In this document: positions 25,851 through 34,012 of the stretch, piece after piece
Layout of the letters: each line of letters opens with the position of its first letter
How positions within the stretch are numbered: position 1 is the stretch's first letter
From: Flavobacterium johnsoniae
Lineage (GTDB): Bacteria > Bacteroidota > Bacteroidia > Flavobacteriales > Flavobacteriaceae
DNA length: 64,000 nucleotides
NCBI RefSeq assembly: GCF_030388325.1
Contig: NZ_CP103794.1
Span: 1,798,001 to 1,862,000 of the forward strand
Direction of reading: 5' to 3'
The notes under the pieces: model-generated
The model's input: the letters and a program-made list of their open reading frames with translations, nothing else
The model's database searches: none
What the model was told of the DNA's origin: nothing
Program-made: the position numbers and the translations under genes

Positions 25851-26705
25851 ATGAAAAAATATTTATTGTTTCTTTTCGGTTTAACGATAATCAGTTGTTC
25901 AAATGATAATTTTAGTGAGCAAAAAAATCTAGAATCAAAAATAGTGGTCGAAGGCTGGATTGAAGAAGGTGATTTTGCTAATGTTTTATTGTCAAGTAGT
26001 ATTCCGGTAGCCGATGTTATTGATTCTACAAATGTCTTAAATCATGTTATTAGATCTGCAAAAATTACAATTTCGGATGGTCAGAACTCAGAAGTTTTAA
26101 GAGTGAAAAATGATAAAAACAGGATTCCGCCTTTTGTGTATTTTGGTTCAACTTTAAAAGGAGAAGCTGGGAAAGAATATACCATTAAAATTGAATATTT
26201 AAATCGTATAATTGAAGCTGTAACTTCAATTCCAAAATCAGTGCAGTTAAAAAGTGCCGAATATATAAAGAAGAATGCAACGGATACAACGGGTTATGTT
26301 TTTGTGAAATTTGATGATCCTGTAAATGAAAAAAACTACTATCAAATCGCTACTAAGATTGATGGAGAAGAGCCGATTTTTGTTCCTTCTTTTTATGGGA
26401 ATTTAGATGATAAAAATTTCGAAAGTGCTTCTGTTTCAGTACAGATAAATAGGGGAGTTCTATTGTTTCCTAAAACAAAATTTACACCTTATTTTGCTGA
26501 CGGAGATTTGATTTATGTAAAACTAAGAACCCAAACTAAAGAAGCGTTAGATTTCTGGAACAGCTGGCAGAACGAAATTGTAAATAGCAAAAATCCTATT
26601 TATCCATCCAACACTAGCTTAAAATCGAATATAAAAGGAGGAATTGGTATTTGGGCAGGATACGGTCAGAGTACTATAATTGTAAAAACTCCTCCAAAAA
26701 AATAA
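25851..26705 (+). CDS. DUF4249 lipoprotein, partner of TonB receptor
   Basis: The 284-residue protein has a lipobox (LTIISC, Cys16), then SNDNFSEQ and the DUF4249 pattern KIVVEGWIEEGDFANVLLSSSIPV, with EAGKEYTIKIEY-like and VRLRTQTKEALDFWNSW-like segments typical of the family. The acidic residues after Cys fit surface export. It begins 4 bp after the receptor gene, so the two form an operon and probably a receptor-lid complex, by analogy with SusCD (inference). Confidence 0.9.
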   Translation: MKKYLLFLFGLTIISCSNDNFSEQKNLESKIVVEGWIEEGDFANVLLSSSIPVADVIDSTNVLNHVIRSAKITISDGQNSEVLRVKNDKNRIPPFVYFGSTLKGEAGKEYTIKIEYLNRIIEAVTSIPKSVQLKSAEYIKKNATDTTGYVFVKFDDPVNEKNYYQIATKIDGEEPIFVPSFYGNLDDKNFESASVSVQINRGVLLFPKTKFTPYFADGDLIYVKLRTQTKEALDFWNSWQNEIVNSKNPIYPSNTSLKSNIKGGIGIWAGYGQSTIIVKTPPKK

Positions 26706-26732
26706 GCCGATTTGAATATTTCAAATCGGCTT
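26704..26732. terminator. Bidirectional terminator between DUF4249 and lipoprotein genes
   Basis: AAGCCGATTTGAA (26704-26716) pairs perfectly with TTCAAATCGGCTT (26720-26732) on a 3-nt loop between two convergent genes. Confidence 0.82.
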
Positions 26733-26753
26733 TAAGAATAATTTTAAAGGCTA

Positions 26754-28103
26754 TTATTTTTCGAAAGCTTTAATGAAATCTTCAAATTTAGTTTCAAATG
26801 TTTCAAAACCTTTAGAGAAATAAACACTCATTTCTACTTCAGTGTTATCGTTGAATTTTAGGTAATAAGCTTCGTAAAGATATGGCTGTGTGAAAGATTC
26901 TCCATTGCTATTCCATGAACTCCAATAGCCGTTTTGAGCATTCCAAGTAGGTAAATTAAATGTATATTCACCATCTTTTTCTGAATGTTGAATGATATCA
27001 GCGATTTTGGTTCCGTCTTTCTTAGAAACTAAAATTAACTTCATGTTTTTGTTGAAATTAGCAGCGTTTCCGTCAGATATTTTTTTCTCGTATGCGTTCG
27101 AAGCAGTGTAATATGCTTTGTAATCACTTTTTGGATTGCTAGAATCTAAGTAAGCAGGAGGAGTGTTGTTTTTGTATAGAGCATTCTTATCAGCCGCTTC
27201 AGTTGCTAAATCCATATCTGCAATAATAACAAAGTTCTCCATTAATTTAAACAATCCGTTAGCTTTTCCTCTGTATTGGATTAGCTCCTTGTTGTCTAAT
27301 AATTTATCAATTTCAGAATTACTTCCTCCATTAAAATCGATTAAGGTCTTTCCGTTATAAGTTAAGGTTGCTTTTGCGTTGTTTGTTGCGGCTTTTAAGC
27401 TGCTCATTTCCCAAGTGTAGCCATCATTTAGAATCAGTTTGAAAGCAGATTCTGTAGGTATTTCTTTTCCGTTAGAATATTTTGCAGTTTGTGTAAATGT
27501 AGCGGCTTCTTTGTTGTCAATTGTTAGGATTGCATCTGAAGAAGTTGGAAGGAAAATCCAATCATTTACATCTACAGTCGCATTACCATTATAGACATAA
27601 CTATCATGATACTTTACTTTAATGTCAGAAGAAATACTTTTAGAAGTAAAAACTGCATTATTTGCTGTTTGAGATTTTTTCGCAGGAAAAACAAACTTTA
27701 ATTCTGTACTTGAAGCAGTTTTAACCCAAATTTGATTTGTATTATTCCAAGTGTATACTCCGTATACTCCAGAAATATTCAAAATGTCTTCTACTTTGTT
27801 ACTGTTTTTTCCACTAAAAATATCAATTTTGTTAACACCTAACAATCTTGATAAATTTTCTAAAGCCTCAATGGCTCCAGAAGTTTTTGTTTTTTCTAAT
27901 TGTGTAAGCATTTCATTAGCTTCAGCTTCTAATTTTGTTTTTTGCTGGGCTGGAGTAAGACTTGAGTAAGGCTGTTTTAATAATTCAGCAATTTGTTCTT
28001 CAATGGTTTGTTCTGTTTCTGGCTTATCATTACTGTCGTCGCTAGAACATGAAATCATAAGTTGTGAAGCAACTAAAGATAACAAAATGAATTTTTTAAT
28101 CAT
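26754..28103 (-). CDS. Large lipoprotein of unknown function, probably surface-exposed
   Basis: The 449-residue protein has a lipobox (LMISC, Cys19) followed by SSDDSNDKPE, which fits the surface-export signal. A helical part (about 30-95: LTPAQQKTKLEAEANEMLTQLE) leads to a beta-rich body with GVYGVYTWNNTNQIWVK and a C-terminal KGFETFETKFEDFIKAFEK. I do not recognise the family. It is transcribed alone, converging with the DUF4249 gene. A 16-bp dyad at 28190-28205 lies 87 bp upstream of the start. Confidence 0.85.
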   Translation of the reverse strand: MIKKFILLSLVASQLMISCSSDDSNDKPETEQTIEEQIAELLKQPYSSLTPAQQKTKLEAEANEMLTQLEKTKTSGAIEALENLSRLLGVNKIDIFSGKNSNKVEDILNISGVYGVYTWNNTNQIWVKTASSTELKFVFPAKKSQTANNAVFTSKSISSDIKVKYHDSYVYNGNATVDVNDWIFLPTSSDAILTIDNKEAATFTQTAKYSNGKEIPTESAFKLILNDGYTWEMSSLKAATNNAKATLTYNGKTLIDFNGGSNSEIDKLLDNKELIQYRGKANGLFKLMENFVIIADMDLATEAADKNALYKNNTPPAYLDSSNPKSDYKAYYTASNAYEKKISDGNAANFNKNMKLILVSKKDGTKIADIIQHSEKDGEYTFNLPTWNAQNGYWSSWNSNGESFTQPYLYEAYYLKFNDNTEVEMSVYFSKGFETFETKFEDFIKAFEK

Positions 28104-28314
28104 GATTTAAGGTTTTTAATTGTTTTTTAAATAAAGATTTTTCTGACTTTATTTTCTGTTGCAAGATACATTTTAAGTTTGAAAATGGATTACGGGAAAC
28201 CGTAAAAATGTAGAATATTTTTTGTTAAATATGTTAACTTGCTGACAATGTGTTTTGTTTATTAATTGGGATAAGTTTTCTACTTTTGTAATGTTTTAAA
28301 ATCAAAATATATAT

Positions 28315-29079
28315 ATGCTTTACTCAAAAATAGAAGGCGAAGGAAAACCATTTATCATCATGCACGGATTTCTAGGAATGTCTGACAACTGGAAAACTTT
28401 AGCAGGTCAATATGTAGAAGCTGGATTTCAGGTTCATATTTTAGATTTAAGAAACCACGGACGCAGTTTTCATTCGGATGAATGGAGTTATGAAGCGATG
28501 GTTCAGGATGTATACGAATATTGTCAAGCTAATAATTTAACTAGAATTGATATTCTCGGACATTCGATGGGCGGAAAAGTTGCCATGCTTTTTGCAACAA
28601 CACATCCTGAAATTGTAGATAAATTGATTGTGGCAGATATTGGTCCGAGATTTTATAAACAACATCATCAGGATATTTTGGCAGGATTAAATGCTGTCGA
28701 TTTTTCGGTAAAACCAAGCCGAAATGATGTAGAAGAAATAGTGTCGCAATATGTTTCAGATTTTGGAACACGTCAATTTTTATTGAAAAATCTATATTGG
28801 AAAGAACCGGGACAATTGGCTTTTAGATTTAATCTGGAAGTTTTCAATAATAATCTCGATGCGATTGGTAAACCTTTGCCTGAAGGTTTAGTTTTTGATA
28901 AATCTACATTATTTATTCGTGGAGGAAATTCGGGTTATATTCAGGATTCAGATTTAGATGAAATTCGTAAGCATTTTCCAAGTTTTAAATTAGAAACAAT
29001 TCCAAACGCTGGGCATTGGCTTCATGCCGAAAACCCAAAAATCTTTTTTGAACTAACAACAGAGTTTTTAAAAGAATAA
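28315..29079 (+). CDS. Alpha/beta-fold hydrolase, YbfF-like esterase
   Basis: The 254-residue protein has the oxyanion region HGFLGMSDNWKTLA, the nucleophile elbow GHSMGG and the C-terminal catalytic His in NAGHWLHAENP, matching the YbfF acyl-esterase group. It lacks a signal peptide, so it is cytoplasmic. A promoter-like TTG (28255)-N23-TACTTTTG (28281-28288) lies upstream. The natural substrate is unknown. Confidence 0.92.
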   Translation: MLYSKIEGEGKPFIIMHGFLGMSDNWKTLAGQYVEAGFQVHILDLRNHGRSFHSDEWSYEAMVQDVYEYCQANNLTRIDILGHSMGGKVAMLFATTHPEIVDKLIVADIGPRFYKQHHQDILAGLNAVDFSVKPSRNDVEEIVSQYVSDFGTRQFLLKNLYWKEPGQLAFRFNLEVFNNNLDAIGKPLPEGLVFDKSTLFIRGGNSGYIQDSDLDEIRKHFPSFKLETIPNAGHWLHAENPKIFFELTTEFLKE

Positions 29080-29133
29080 TCAAATTTGATAAAAATTTTA
29101 GTATTTTTAAATAAATTTTAAACCTGAATAACC

Positions 29134-29478
29134 ATGAAATTATTACTTAGACTCCTTGTTACTGCTGCCCTCGTTTTATTGTTGTCTAACATTTTAACTG
29201 GAGTGCATGTTGCAAGTTTTGGTACAGCTGTAATTGTTGCAGTAGTTTTAGGATTGCTGAATGTTTTTATAAAACCAATTTTAGTATTGCTGACCTTACC
29301 GGTTACCTTCGTAACGCTTGGATTATTTTTATTAGTAATCAATGCTATAATTATTTTATTATGTACTAAAATTGTTGGAGGCTTTGAGGTCAATTCTTTC
29401 TGGACAGCATTGATTTTTAGTGTTATTTTGTCGATTCTGCAATCTATCACTTATAAAATACTGGGAGACGATAAATAA
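29134..29478 (+). CDS. Four-helix membrane protein, phage holin family 4 (superfamily IV) type
   Basis: The 114-residue protein is nearly all hydrophobic, with four predicted helices (about 4-22, 27-48, 50-80 and 90-108) and the family pattern GLLNVFIKPILVLLTLPVTFVTLGLF. Despite the holin name this is a housekeeping membrane family found widely in bacterial chromosomes. There are no phage genes nearby. It lies 54 bp after the esterase. Confidence 0.9.
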   Translation: MKLLLRLLVTAALVLLLSNILTGVHVASFGTAVIVAVVLGLLNVFIKPILVLLTLPVTFVTLGLFLLVINAIIILLCTKIVGGFEVNSFWTALIFSVILSILQSITYKILGDDK

Positions 29479-29526
29479 GACAAATCGAGCAGATTAAAAC
29501 TGCTTCAAATACAATAGATTAAAAAC

Positions 29527-29557
29527 TTGGTTGGGTTGCAAAAATTTTATAATTTTG
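29527..29557 (+). promoter_or_regulatory. tig promoter overlapping a terminator hairpin
   Basis: TTG (29527-29529), 20 bp and TAATTTTG (29550-29557) match the Bacteroidota promoter consensus. The -7 element overlaps the right arm of a perfect inverted repeat (TTGGGTTGCAAAA 29531-29543; TTTTGCAACCCAA 29553-29565), which followed by TTTTATT looks like the terminator of the preceding gene. Confidence 0.72.
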
Positions 29558-29591
29558 CAACCCAATTTTATTATGTAAATTAAAGAAGAAG

Positions 29592-30914
29592 ATGGATATT
29601 AAAAGAGTAGCAATAGACGCTGTTAACGAGACAATTGTATTGAACGTTGTTCATATGGATTACAAAGGTCAGGTAGCAAAAAGAATTAACGAAAAAATGC
29701 CTTTAGCGCAAGTAAAAGGATTTAGAAAAGGTGCTGTGCCTAAAGATCTTGTTGAAAAACAATACGGAAAAGCTATTAAGCAAGAAGAGATCAAAAAAGT
29801 AGTTGATTTGGCTTTAGAGCGTTATATTCAATCTGAAAGATTAAATCTTTTAGGAACTCCTCTTGCTAAAGAAAATGAAAACCTTGATTGGAATGCAGAA
29901 GAATTAACTTTCGAATATGAAATTGGTTTAGTGCCAAACTTCGAAATTGATCTTGAAGCTAAAAATAATATCGTAAAATATATCGTTACTGCTGACGATA
30001 AATTAATCGACGGACAAGTTGAGCGTATCCAAAAGCAATTTGGAAAAGCAATTCCACAAGAAGTATCGGATGCAAAATCTGACTTAACTGGAACTTTCTC
30101 AAGCGAAGCAAACGGAATCAATAATACAACTACAATCTCTGTAGATGCATTCAGCAAAAAAGCTCAAAAACAATTCACAGGTAAAAAAGTTGGAGATGTT
30201 GTTACAGTAAGCACAAAAGGTTTATTTGAAGACGATCACCAATTAATGGATTACCTAAAAGTTGGTCACGAAGGTGTTCACGGTTTAGATGTTGAAGTTA
30301 ACTTTACTATCGAAGCTATCAACGGTTCTGAGCCAGCTGAATTAAACCAAGAATTATTCGATAAACTTTTTGGTGAAGGAAAAGTAGCTTCTTTAGAAGA
30401 TTTAAAAGCTAAAATTAAAGAAGATGCAGAATCTCAATTCGCACAACAAGCAGACCAAAAGTTATTATTAGATGTTCAAGATTTCTTAATCGAAAACACA
30501 AAATTCGATTTGCCAGCTGAATTCCTTAAAAAATGGTTGCAAACTGTTGGAGAGAAAAAACTTTCTGCAGAAGAAGCTGAAGTTGAATACGCAAGATCTG
30601 AAAAAGGTTTACGTTTCCAATTAATCGAAGGAAAAGCATTGGCGCAAAGCAATATCCAAATTACATTTGAAGACTTAAAAGAGTTTACATCAAACGCTAT
30701 CAGACAACAAATGGCTCAATTTGGACAAACAAATCCAACTGACGAAGAAGTTCAAGGAATCGTGGCTAGAGTTTTATCTAACCAAGACGAAGTGAAAAGA
30801 CTTTCTGAGCAAGTTGTAGCAGCTAAAATGTTAGATATCTTCAAAGAAAAAGCTAACCCAACAACTAAAGAGGTTACTTACGAAGAATTTATTGCTGCTT
30901 CTTACGGAGAATAA
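29592..30914 (+). CDS. tig: Trigger factor
   Basis: The 440-residue protein has the N-terminal ribosome-binding domain with the signature GFRKGAVP (43-50), a middle domain (about 145-235) and a long helical C-terminal chaperone domain (from about 250). The middle region aligns with the FKBP-like prolyl isomerase by position but shows little of its usual GxxxG...F pattern, so isomerase activity may be lost, as in some other Bacteroidota (inference). It binds nascent chains at the ribosome exit. It is transcribed from its own promoter ahead of clpP and clpX. Confidence 0.94.
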   Translation: MDIKRVAIDAVNETIVLNVVHMDYKGQVAKRINEKMPLAQVKGFRKGAVPKDLVEKQYGKAIKQEEIKKVVDLALERYIQSERLNLLGTPLAKENENLDWNAEELTFEYEIGLVPNFEIDLEAKNNIVKYIVTADDKLIDGQVERIQKQFGKAIPQEVSDAKSDLTGTFSSEANGINNTTTISVDAFSKKAQKQFTGKKVGDVVTVSTKGLFEDDHQLMDYLKVGHEGVHGLDVEVNFTIEAINGSEPAELNQELFDKLFGEGKVASLEDLKAKIKEDAESQFAQQADQKLLLDVQDFLIENTKFDLPAEFLKKWLQTVGEKKLSAEEAEVEYARSEKGLRFQLIEGKALAQSNIQITFEDLKEFTSNAIRQQMAQFGQTNPTDEEVQGIVARVLSNQDEVKRLSEQVVAAKMLDIFKEKANPTTKEVTYEEFIAASYGE

Positions 30915-30920
30915 ATTTAA

Positions 30921-31234
30921 GTCTGAAAGTCAAAAGTTGTAAAGTCGAAAGCTAAGAAGTATACTTTTTAAAAATTAAGATTTTATTACAGAAACTGAAA
31001 GATAAAAATAATTATATTTGAACGTCAATGGAATTTTTTATTCTGTTGACGTTCTTTTTTGTTTCAAGTTTAAGGTTTCAGGTTTCACGTTTTCTTCAGT
31101 TAACTTGAAACCTTAAACTTGAAACAAAAGAAACGTTTCAGACAAATTGGCATCCTTTATAAAAAGGTATGAACTTTGTTTAATTTGTTTAGGTCACTTG
31201 TTGGCTTTAGACTTTTCAACTTTAAACTAAAAAT
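30921..31234. repeat. tig-clpP gap of 320 bp: terminator hairpin and two kinds of periodic arrays
   Basis: After the tig stop come units GTCTGAAA, GTCAAAA, GTTGTAAA, GTCGAAA, GCTAAGAA (30921-30958). A near reverse complement of these (31204-31227) sits just before clpP. Between them are a hairpin GAACGTCAA/TTGACGTTC (31020-31054) followed by T6, a TATATTTG element (31013-31020) and the 7-bp array at 31061-31125. Confidence 0.7.
31061..31125. repeat. 7-bp-periodic array with complementary arms (tig-clpP)
   Basis: The units are GTTTCAA, GTTTAAG, GTTTCAG, GTTTCAC, GTTTTCT from 31061. Bases 31061-31080 are the exact reverse complement of 31106-31125 (20 bp), with a 25-bp spacer. Confidence 0.85.
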
Positions 31235-31909
31235 ATGAACTACGGTAAAGAATTCAAAAATTTTGCTACAAAGCACCATGGAGTAAATAGCTTATATTAT
31301 GATAAAATCATCAGCGCAATGACGCCGACGAATTTAACTCCAAATATTATTGAAGAACGTCAATTAAATGTTTCAATCTTAGACGTTTTCTCAAGATTAA
31401 TGATGGACAGAATTATCTTTTTAGGAACTGGTATCGATGACCAAATTGCAAATGTTGTACAAGCGCAGTTATTGTTCTTAGAAAGTGCTGATGCATCAAA
31501 AGATATCCAGATTTATTTAAACTCTCCTGGAGGAAGTGTTTACGCTGGTTTAGGAATTTACGATACAATGCAATACATTAAACCAGATGTTGCTACAATC
31601 TGTACAGGAATGGCAGCTTCTATGGGTGCAGTCTTATTATGTGCAGGTGCAGCAGGAAAACGTTCGGCTCTGCCGCATTCTCGTGTAATGATTCACCAAC
31701 CATCTGGAGGAGCACAAGGAGTTGCAACAGATATGGAAATCAACTTACGCGAAATGTTGAAATTAAAAGATGAACTGTATCATATTATTTCACAACATTC
31801 TGGCCAGTCTTTCGAAAGAGTTCACAAAGACAGTGAGCGTGATTACTGGATGATTGCTGACGAAGCAAAAGAATACGGAATGATTGATGAAGTATTAAGA
31901 AGAAGTTAA
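31235..31909 (+). CDS. clpP: ATP-dependent Clp protease proteolytic subunit
   Basis: The 224-residue protein has the ClpP triad: Ser129 in TGMAASMGA, His154 in VMIHQPSGG and Asp203 in ERDYWM. About 30 N-terminal residues precede the conserved core and are probably removed as a propeptide. It forms the tetradecameric peptidase that degrades proteins unfolded by ClpX, whose gene follows. Confidence 0.97.
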   Translation: MNYGKEFKNFATKHHGVNSLYYDKIISAMTPTNLTPNIIEERQLNVSILDVFSRLMMDRIIFLGTGIDDQIANVVQAQLLFLESADASKDIQIYLNSPGGSVYAGLGIYDTMQYIKPDVATICTGMAASMGAVLLCAGAAGKRSALPHSRVMIHQPSGGAQGVATDMEINLREMLKLKDELYHIISQHSGQSFERVHKDSERDYWMIADEAKEYGMIDEVLRRS

Positions 31910-31913
31910 AAAA

Positions 31914-31980
31914 GTTTCAGGTTTCAGGTTTCAAGTTATAGCGATTAACTTGAAACCTGAAACAAATAAAACTTGAAACA
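31914..31980. repeat. 7-bp-periodic hairpin just after clpP
   Basis: GTTTCAG, GTTTCAG, GTTTCAA, GTT runs from 31914, 4 bp after the clpP stop. 31921-31937 is the exact reverse complement of 31947-31963 (17 bp, 9-nt loop). It may act as the clpP terminator. Its words match the array at 31061. Confidence 0.85.
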
Positions 31981-31996
31981 AAAAAATAAATATTAA

Positions 31997-32061
31997 GCTG
32001 TAAAGATACTAAGTTTTTAAGTTTTAGATTAAAAAGCTTAGAAACTTAGTATCTTTGCAGC
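31997..32061. repeat. Inverted repeat carrying the clpX -7 element
   Basis: The arms 31997-32016 and 32042-32061 are complementary at 19 of 20 positions. The right arm contains TATCTTTG (32050-32057), a match to TAnnTTTG, 24 bp before the clpX ATG. No clear TTG lies at the right distance. Confidence 0.75.
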
Positions 32062-32076
32062 TTAGTAACTTAAATA
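32037..32076. repeat. 8-bp-periodic CTTAG array before clpX
   Basis: The units are CTTAGAAA, CTTAGTAT, CTTTGCAG, CTTAGTAA, CTTAAATA. They end 4 bp before the clpX start and overlap the inverted repeat and -7 element. Confidence 0.8.
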
Positions 32077-32080
32077 AAGA

Positions 32081-33313
32081 ATGGCAAAAGTAGTATTAGA
32101 ATGTTCGTTTTGTGGAAGAAAGAAGCCAGAAACTAATTTATTAATTGCAGGTATCAATGCCCACATTTGTGATAAGTGTATTGAGCAGGCGCACGGAATT
32201 GTTTTAGAAGAATTAAAATCTAGCGGAAGCACAAAATTAGTTGGCGACTTAATCTTAAAGAAACCAAAAGAAATTAGGGCTTTTCTAGATCAATATGTTA
32301 TTGGTCAGGACCAGACTAAAAAAGTGATGTCGGTTGCGGTTTACAATCACTACAAACGTTTAATGCAACAGCAATTAGACGATGAAGTGGAGATTGAAAA
32401 AAGTAACATCATCATGGTAGGTCAAACCGGAACAGGAAAAACGTTAGTAGCAAAAACTATTGCAAAAATGTTAGACGTTCCTTTGGCTATTGTTGATGCA
32501 ACTGTATTAACAGAAGCAGGTTACGTTGGAGAAGATGTTGAAAGTATTTTGACTCGCTTGCTTCAAGCTGCAGATTATGACGTAGCTAAAGCAGAAAGAG
32601 GAATCGTATTTATTGACGAAATTGATAAAATTGCGCGTAAGAGCGATAACCCATCAATTACACGTGACGTTTCTGGAGAAGGAGTTCAACAAGCTTTATT
32701 GAAATTATTAGAAGGAACAGTTGTAAACGTGCCGCCAAAAGGAGGACGTAAGCACCCGGACCAGAAATTTGTTGAGGTAAATACTCAAAATATCTTGTTT
32801 ATTGCAGGTGGTGCTTTTGATGGAGTTGAGCGTATTATTTCTAAACGTTTAAATCGTCAGGCAGTTGGTTATTCAACTTCTAAGAATGTTGATAATATTG
32901 ATAAAGACAATTTACTGCAATATATCATTCCAAAAGATATTAAAGATTTCGGATTGATTCCAGAAATTATTGGGCGTTTACCAGTTTTAACGCATATGGA
33001 TCCTTTGGATAAAGAAACGCTTCGTGCCATTTTAACACAGCCTAAAAATGCTCTAATAAAACAATATCAGAAATTATTTTTAATGGATGATGTTGAGTTT
33101 ACTATTACTGATGAAGCTTTAGATTTTATTGTAGATAAAGCTTTAGAATACAAATTAGGAGCTCGTGGATTACGTTCTTTATGCGAAGCAATCTTAACAG
33201 ATGCGATGTACGAATTGCCAACTTCAGATGATACAAGTTTGTCAATTGATAAAGAATACGCAGAACATACTTTGAGTAAAAATTTATTGAAGCGAATGGA
33301 AATTGCTTCTTAA
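32081..33313 (+). CDS. clpX: ATP-dependent Clp protease ATP-binding subunit ClpX
   Basis: The 410-residue protein has the N-terminal zinc domain (Cys8, Cys11, Cys30, Cys33), Walker A GQTGTGKT, pore loop GYVGEDVE, Walker [10 protein letters not shown] and the substrate-contacting RKHPDQ loop. It unfolds tagged proteins and feeds ClpP. The 171-bp gap with its own -7 element suggests that it can be expressed separately from clpP. Confidence 0.97.
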   Translation: MAKVVLECSFCGRKKPETNLLIAGINAHICDKCIEQAHGIVLEELKSSGSTKLVGDLILKKPKEIRAFLDQYVIGQDQTKKVMSVAVYNHYKRLMQQQLDDEVEIEKSNIIMVGQTGTGKTLVAKTIAKMLDVPLAIVDATVLTEAGYVGEDVESILTRLLQAADYDVAKAERGIVFIDEIDKIARKSDNPSITRDVSGEGVQQALLKLLEGTVVNVPPKGGRKHPDQKFVEVNTQNILFIAGGAFDGVERIISKRLNRQAVGYSTSKNVDNIDKDNLLQYIIPKDIKDFGLIPEIIGRLPVLTHMDPLDKETLRAILTQPKNALIKQYQKLFLMDDVEFTITDEALDFIVDKALEYKLGARGLRSLCEAILTDAMYELPTSDDTSLSIDKEYAEHTLSKNLLKRMEIAS

Positions 33314-33324
33314 AACTATATTTC

Positions 33325-33355
33325 ACTTTGTCAAAGTTTTAAACTTTGACAAAGT
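33325..33355. repeat. 31-bp near-perfect palindrome after clpX
   Basis: ACTTTGTCAAAGTTT (33325-33339), one T, then its exact reverse complement (33341-33355). There is no T run after the stem, and a separate terminator follows at 33364, so it is probably a dispersed repeat rather than a simple terminator. Confidence 0.85.
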
Positions 33356-33363
33356 TTACTTCT

Positions 33364-33397
33364 AAAAACCTGTTCATTTTTGAGCAGGTTTTTTTAT
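33364..33397 (+). terminator. Terminator of clpX
   Basis: AAAAACCTGTTCA pairs with TGAGCAGGTTTTT (one G-T pair), then a T run. Confidence 0.8.
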
Positions 33398-33474
33398 GGA
33401 TGACAGTAATTGATTTTAAGCGAAATAGATTACGAAAAATTAAAAAATATCTATATTAGTTTAAAAATAGAATT

Positions 33475-33921
33475 ATGAAAAAAATAAAATTACTGCTTTC
33501 ATTTTTAGTTATGTTTTCTACAATATCTGTTTTCGGTCAGGAGAAAACGGCTGTAATCAATGATTTTGTAAAGGCAGTGTTTATTGAAAATAAATCAGCG
33601 CAGTTTATTGCCGATCAATATATTTATTTTGAGCCCGCTACTGATTCTAAAGTTTCTATTGCTGAAAGAATAAATTTTATCGAAATGCTTTTATCGAATT
33701 TAAGGACGGAAAAAAGTAAAGCATTTGATCCTTCTAATTTTCAAATTGTAAATTACAATGATTTCAGGGGAGATAAGGTAAAGTTTTTGCATGAAACGAA
33801 CGATTCTTATATTGTTATCACTAAAAATTTTCCTCTAATTTATATTTATTTAAAGGAAAATAAAATCTTCTCTTTTAATTATGTTTTAAAAGGAGGAGAG
33901 GCACTCTTTATAACTTACTAG
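33475..33921 (+). CDS. Small secreted protein of unknown function
   Basis: The 148-residue protein has a signal peptide (MKKIKLLLSFLVMFSTISVF, cut near FGQ), then helical segments (IAERINFIEMLLSNLRTEK) and a C-terminal beta region (PLIYIYLKENKIFSFNYVLKGG). It has no lipobox and no type IX tail, so it is probably periplasmic. I do not recognise the family. It stands alone between clpX and the GlxA-type gene. Confidence 0.78.
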   Translation: MKKIKLLLSFLVMFSTISVFGQEKTAVINDFVKAVFIENKSAQFIADQYIYFEPATDSKVSIAERINFIEMLLSNLRTEKSKAFDPSNFQIVNYNDFRGDKVKFLHETNDSYIVITKNFPLIYIYLKENKIFSFNYVLKGGEALFITY

Positions 33922-34012
33922 AAAAACGTTCTGTTTGAATGTTCACAACAAAAAATATTGTGCAGAGCAGGACGAAATGTTCTTTTAAAAACAGAATTTC
34001 TGGTTCTGAAAA

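Noticed and set aside
23576..26705. Polysaccharide utilisation locus (SusC/SusD)
   Set aside because: The lipoprotein is DUF4249, not SusD, and there are no glycoside hydrolases.
29134..29478. Phage remnant because of the holin family name
   Set aside because: No phage gene, att site or composition change nearby; the family is common in chromosomes.
31140..31180. Sigma-54-like TTGGCA element before clpP
   Set aside because: No GC pair at the proper -12 distance.
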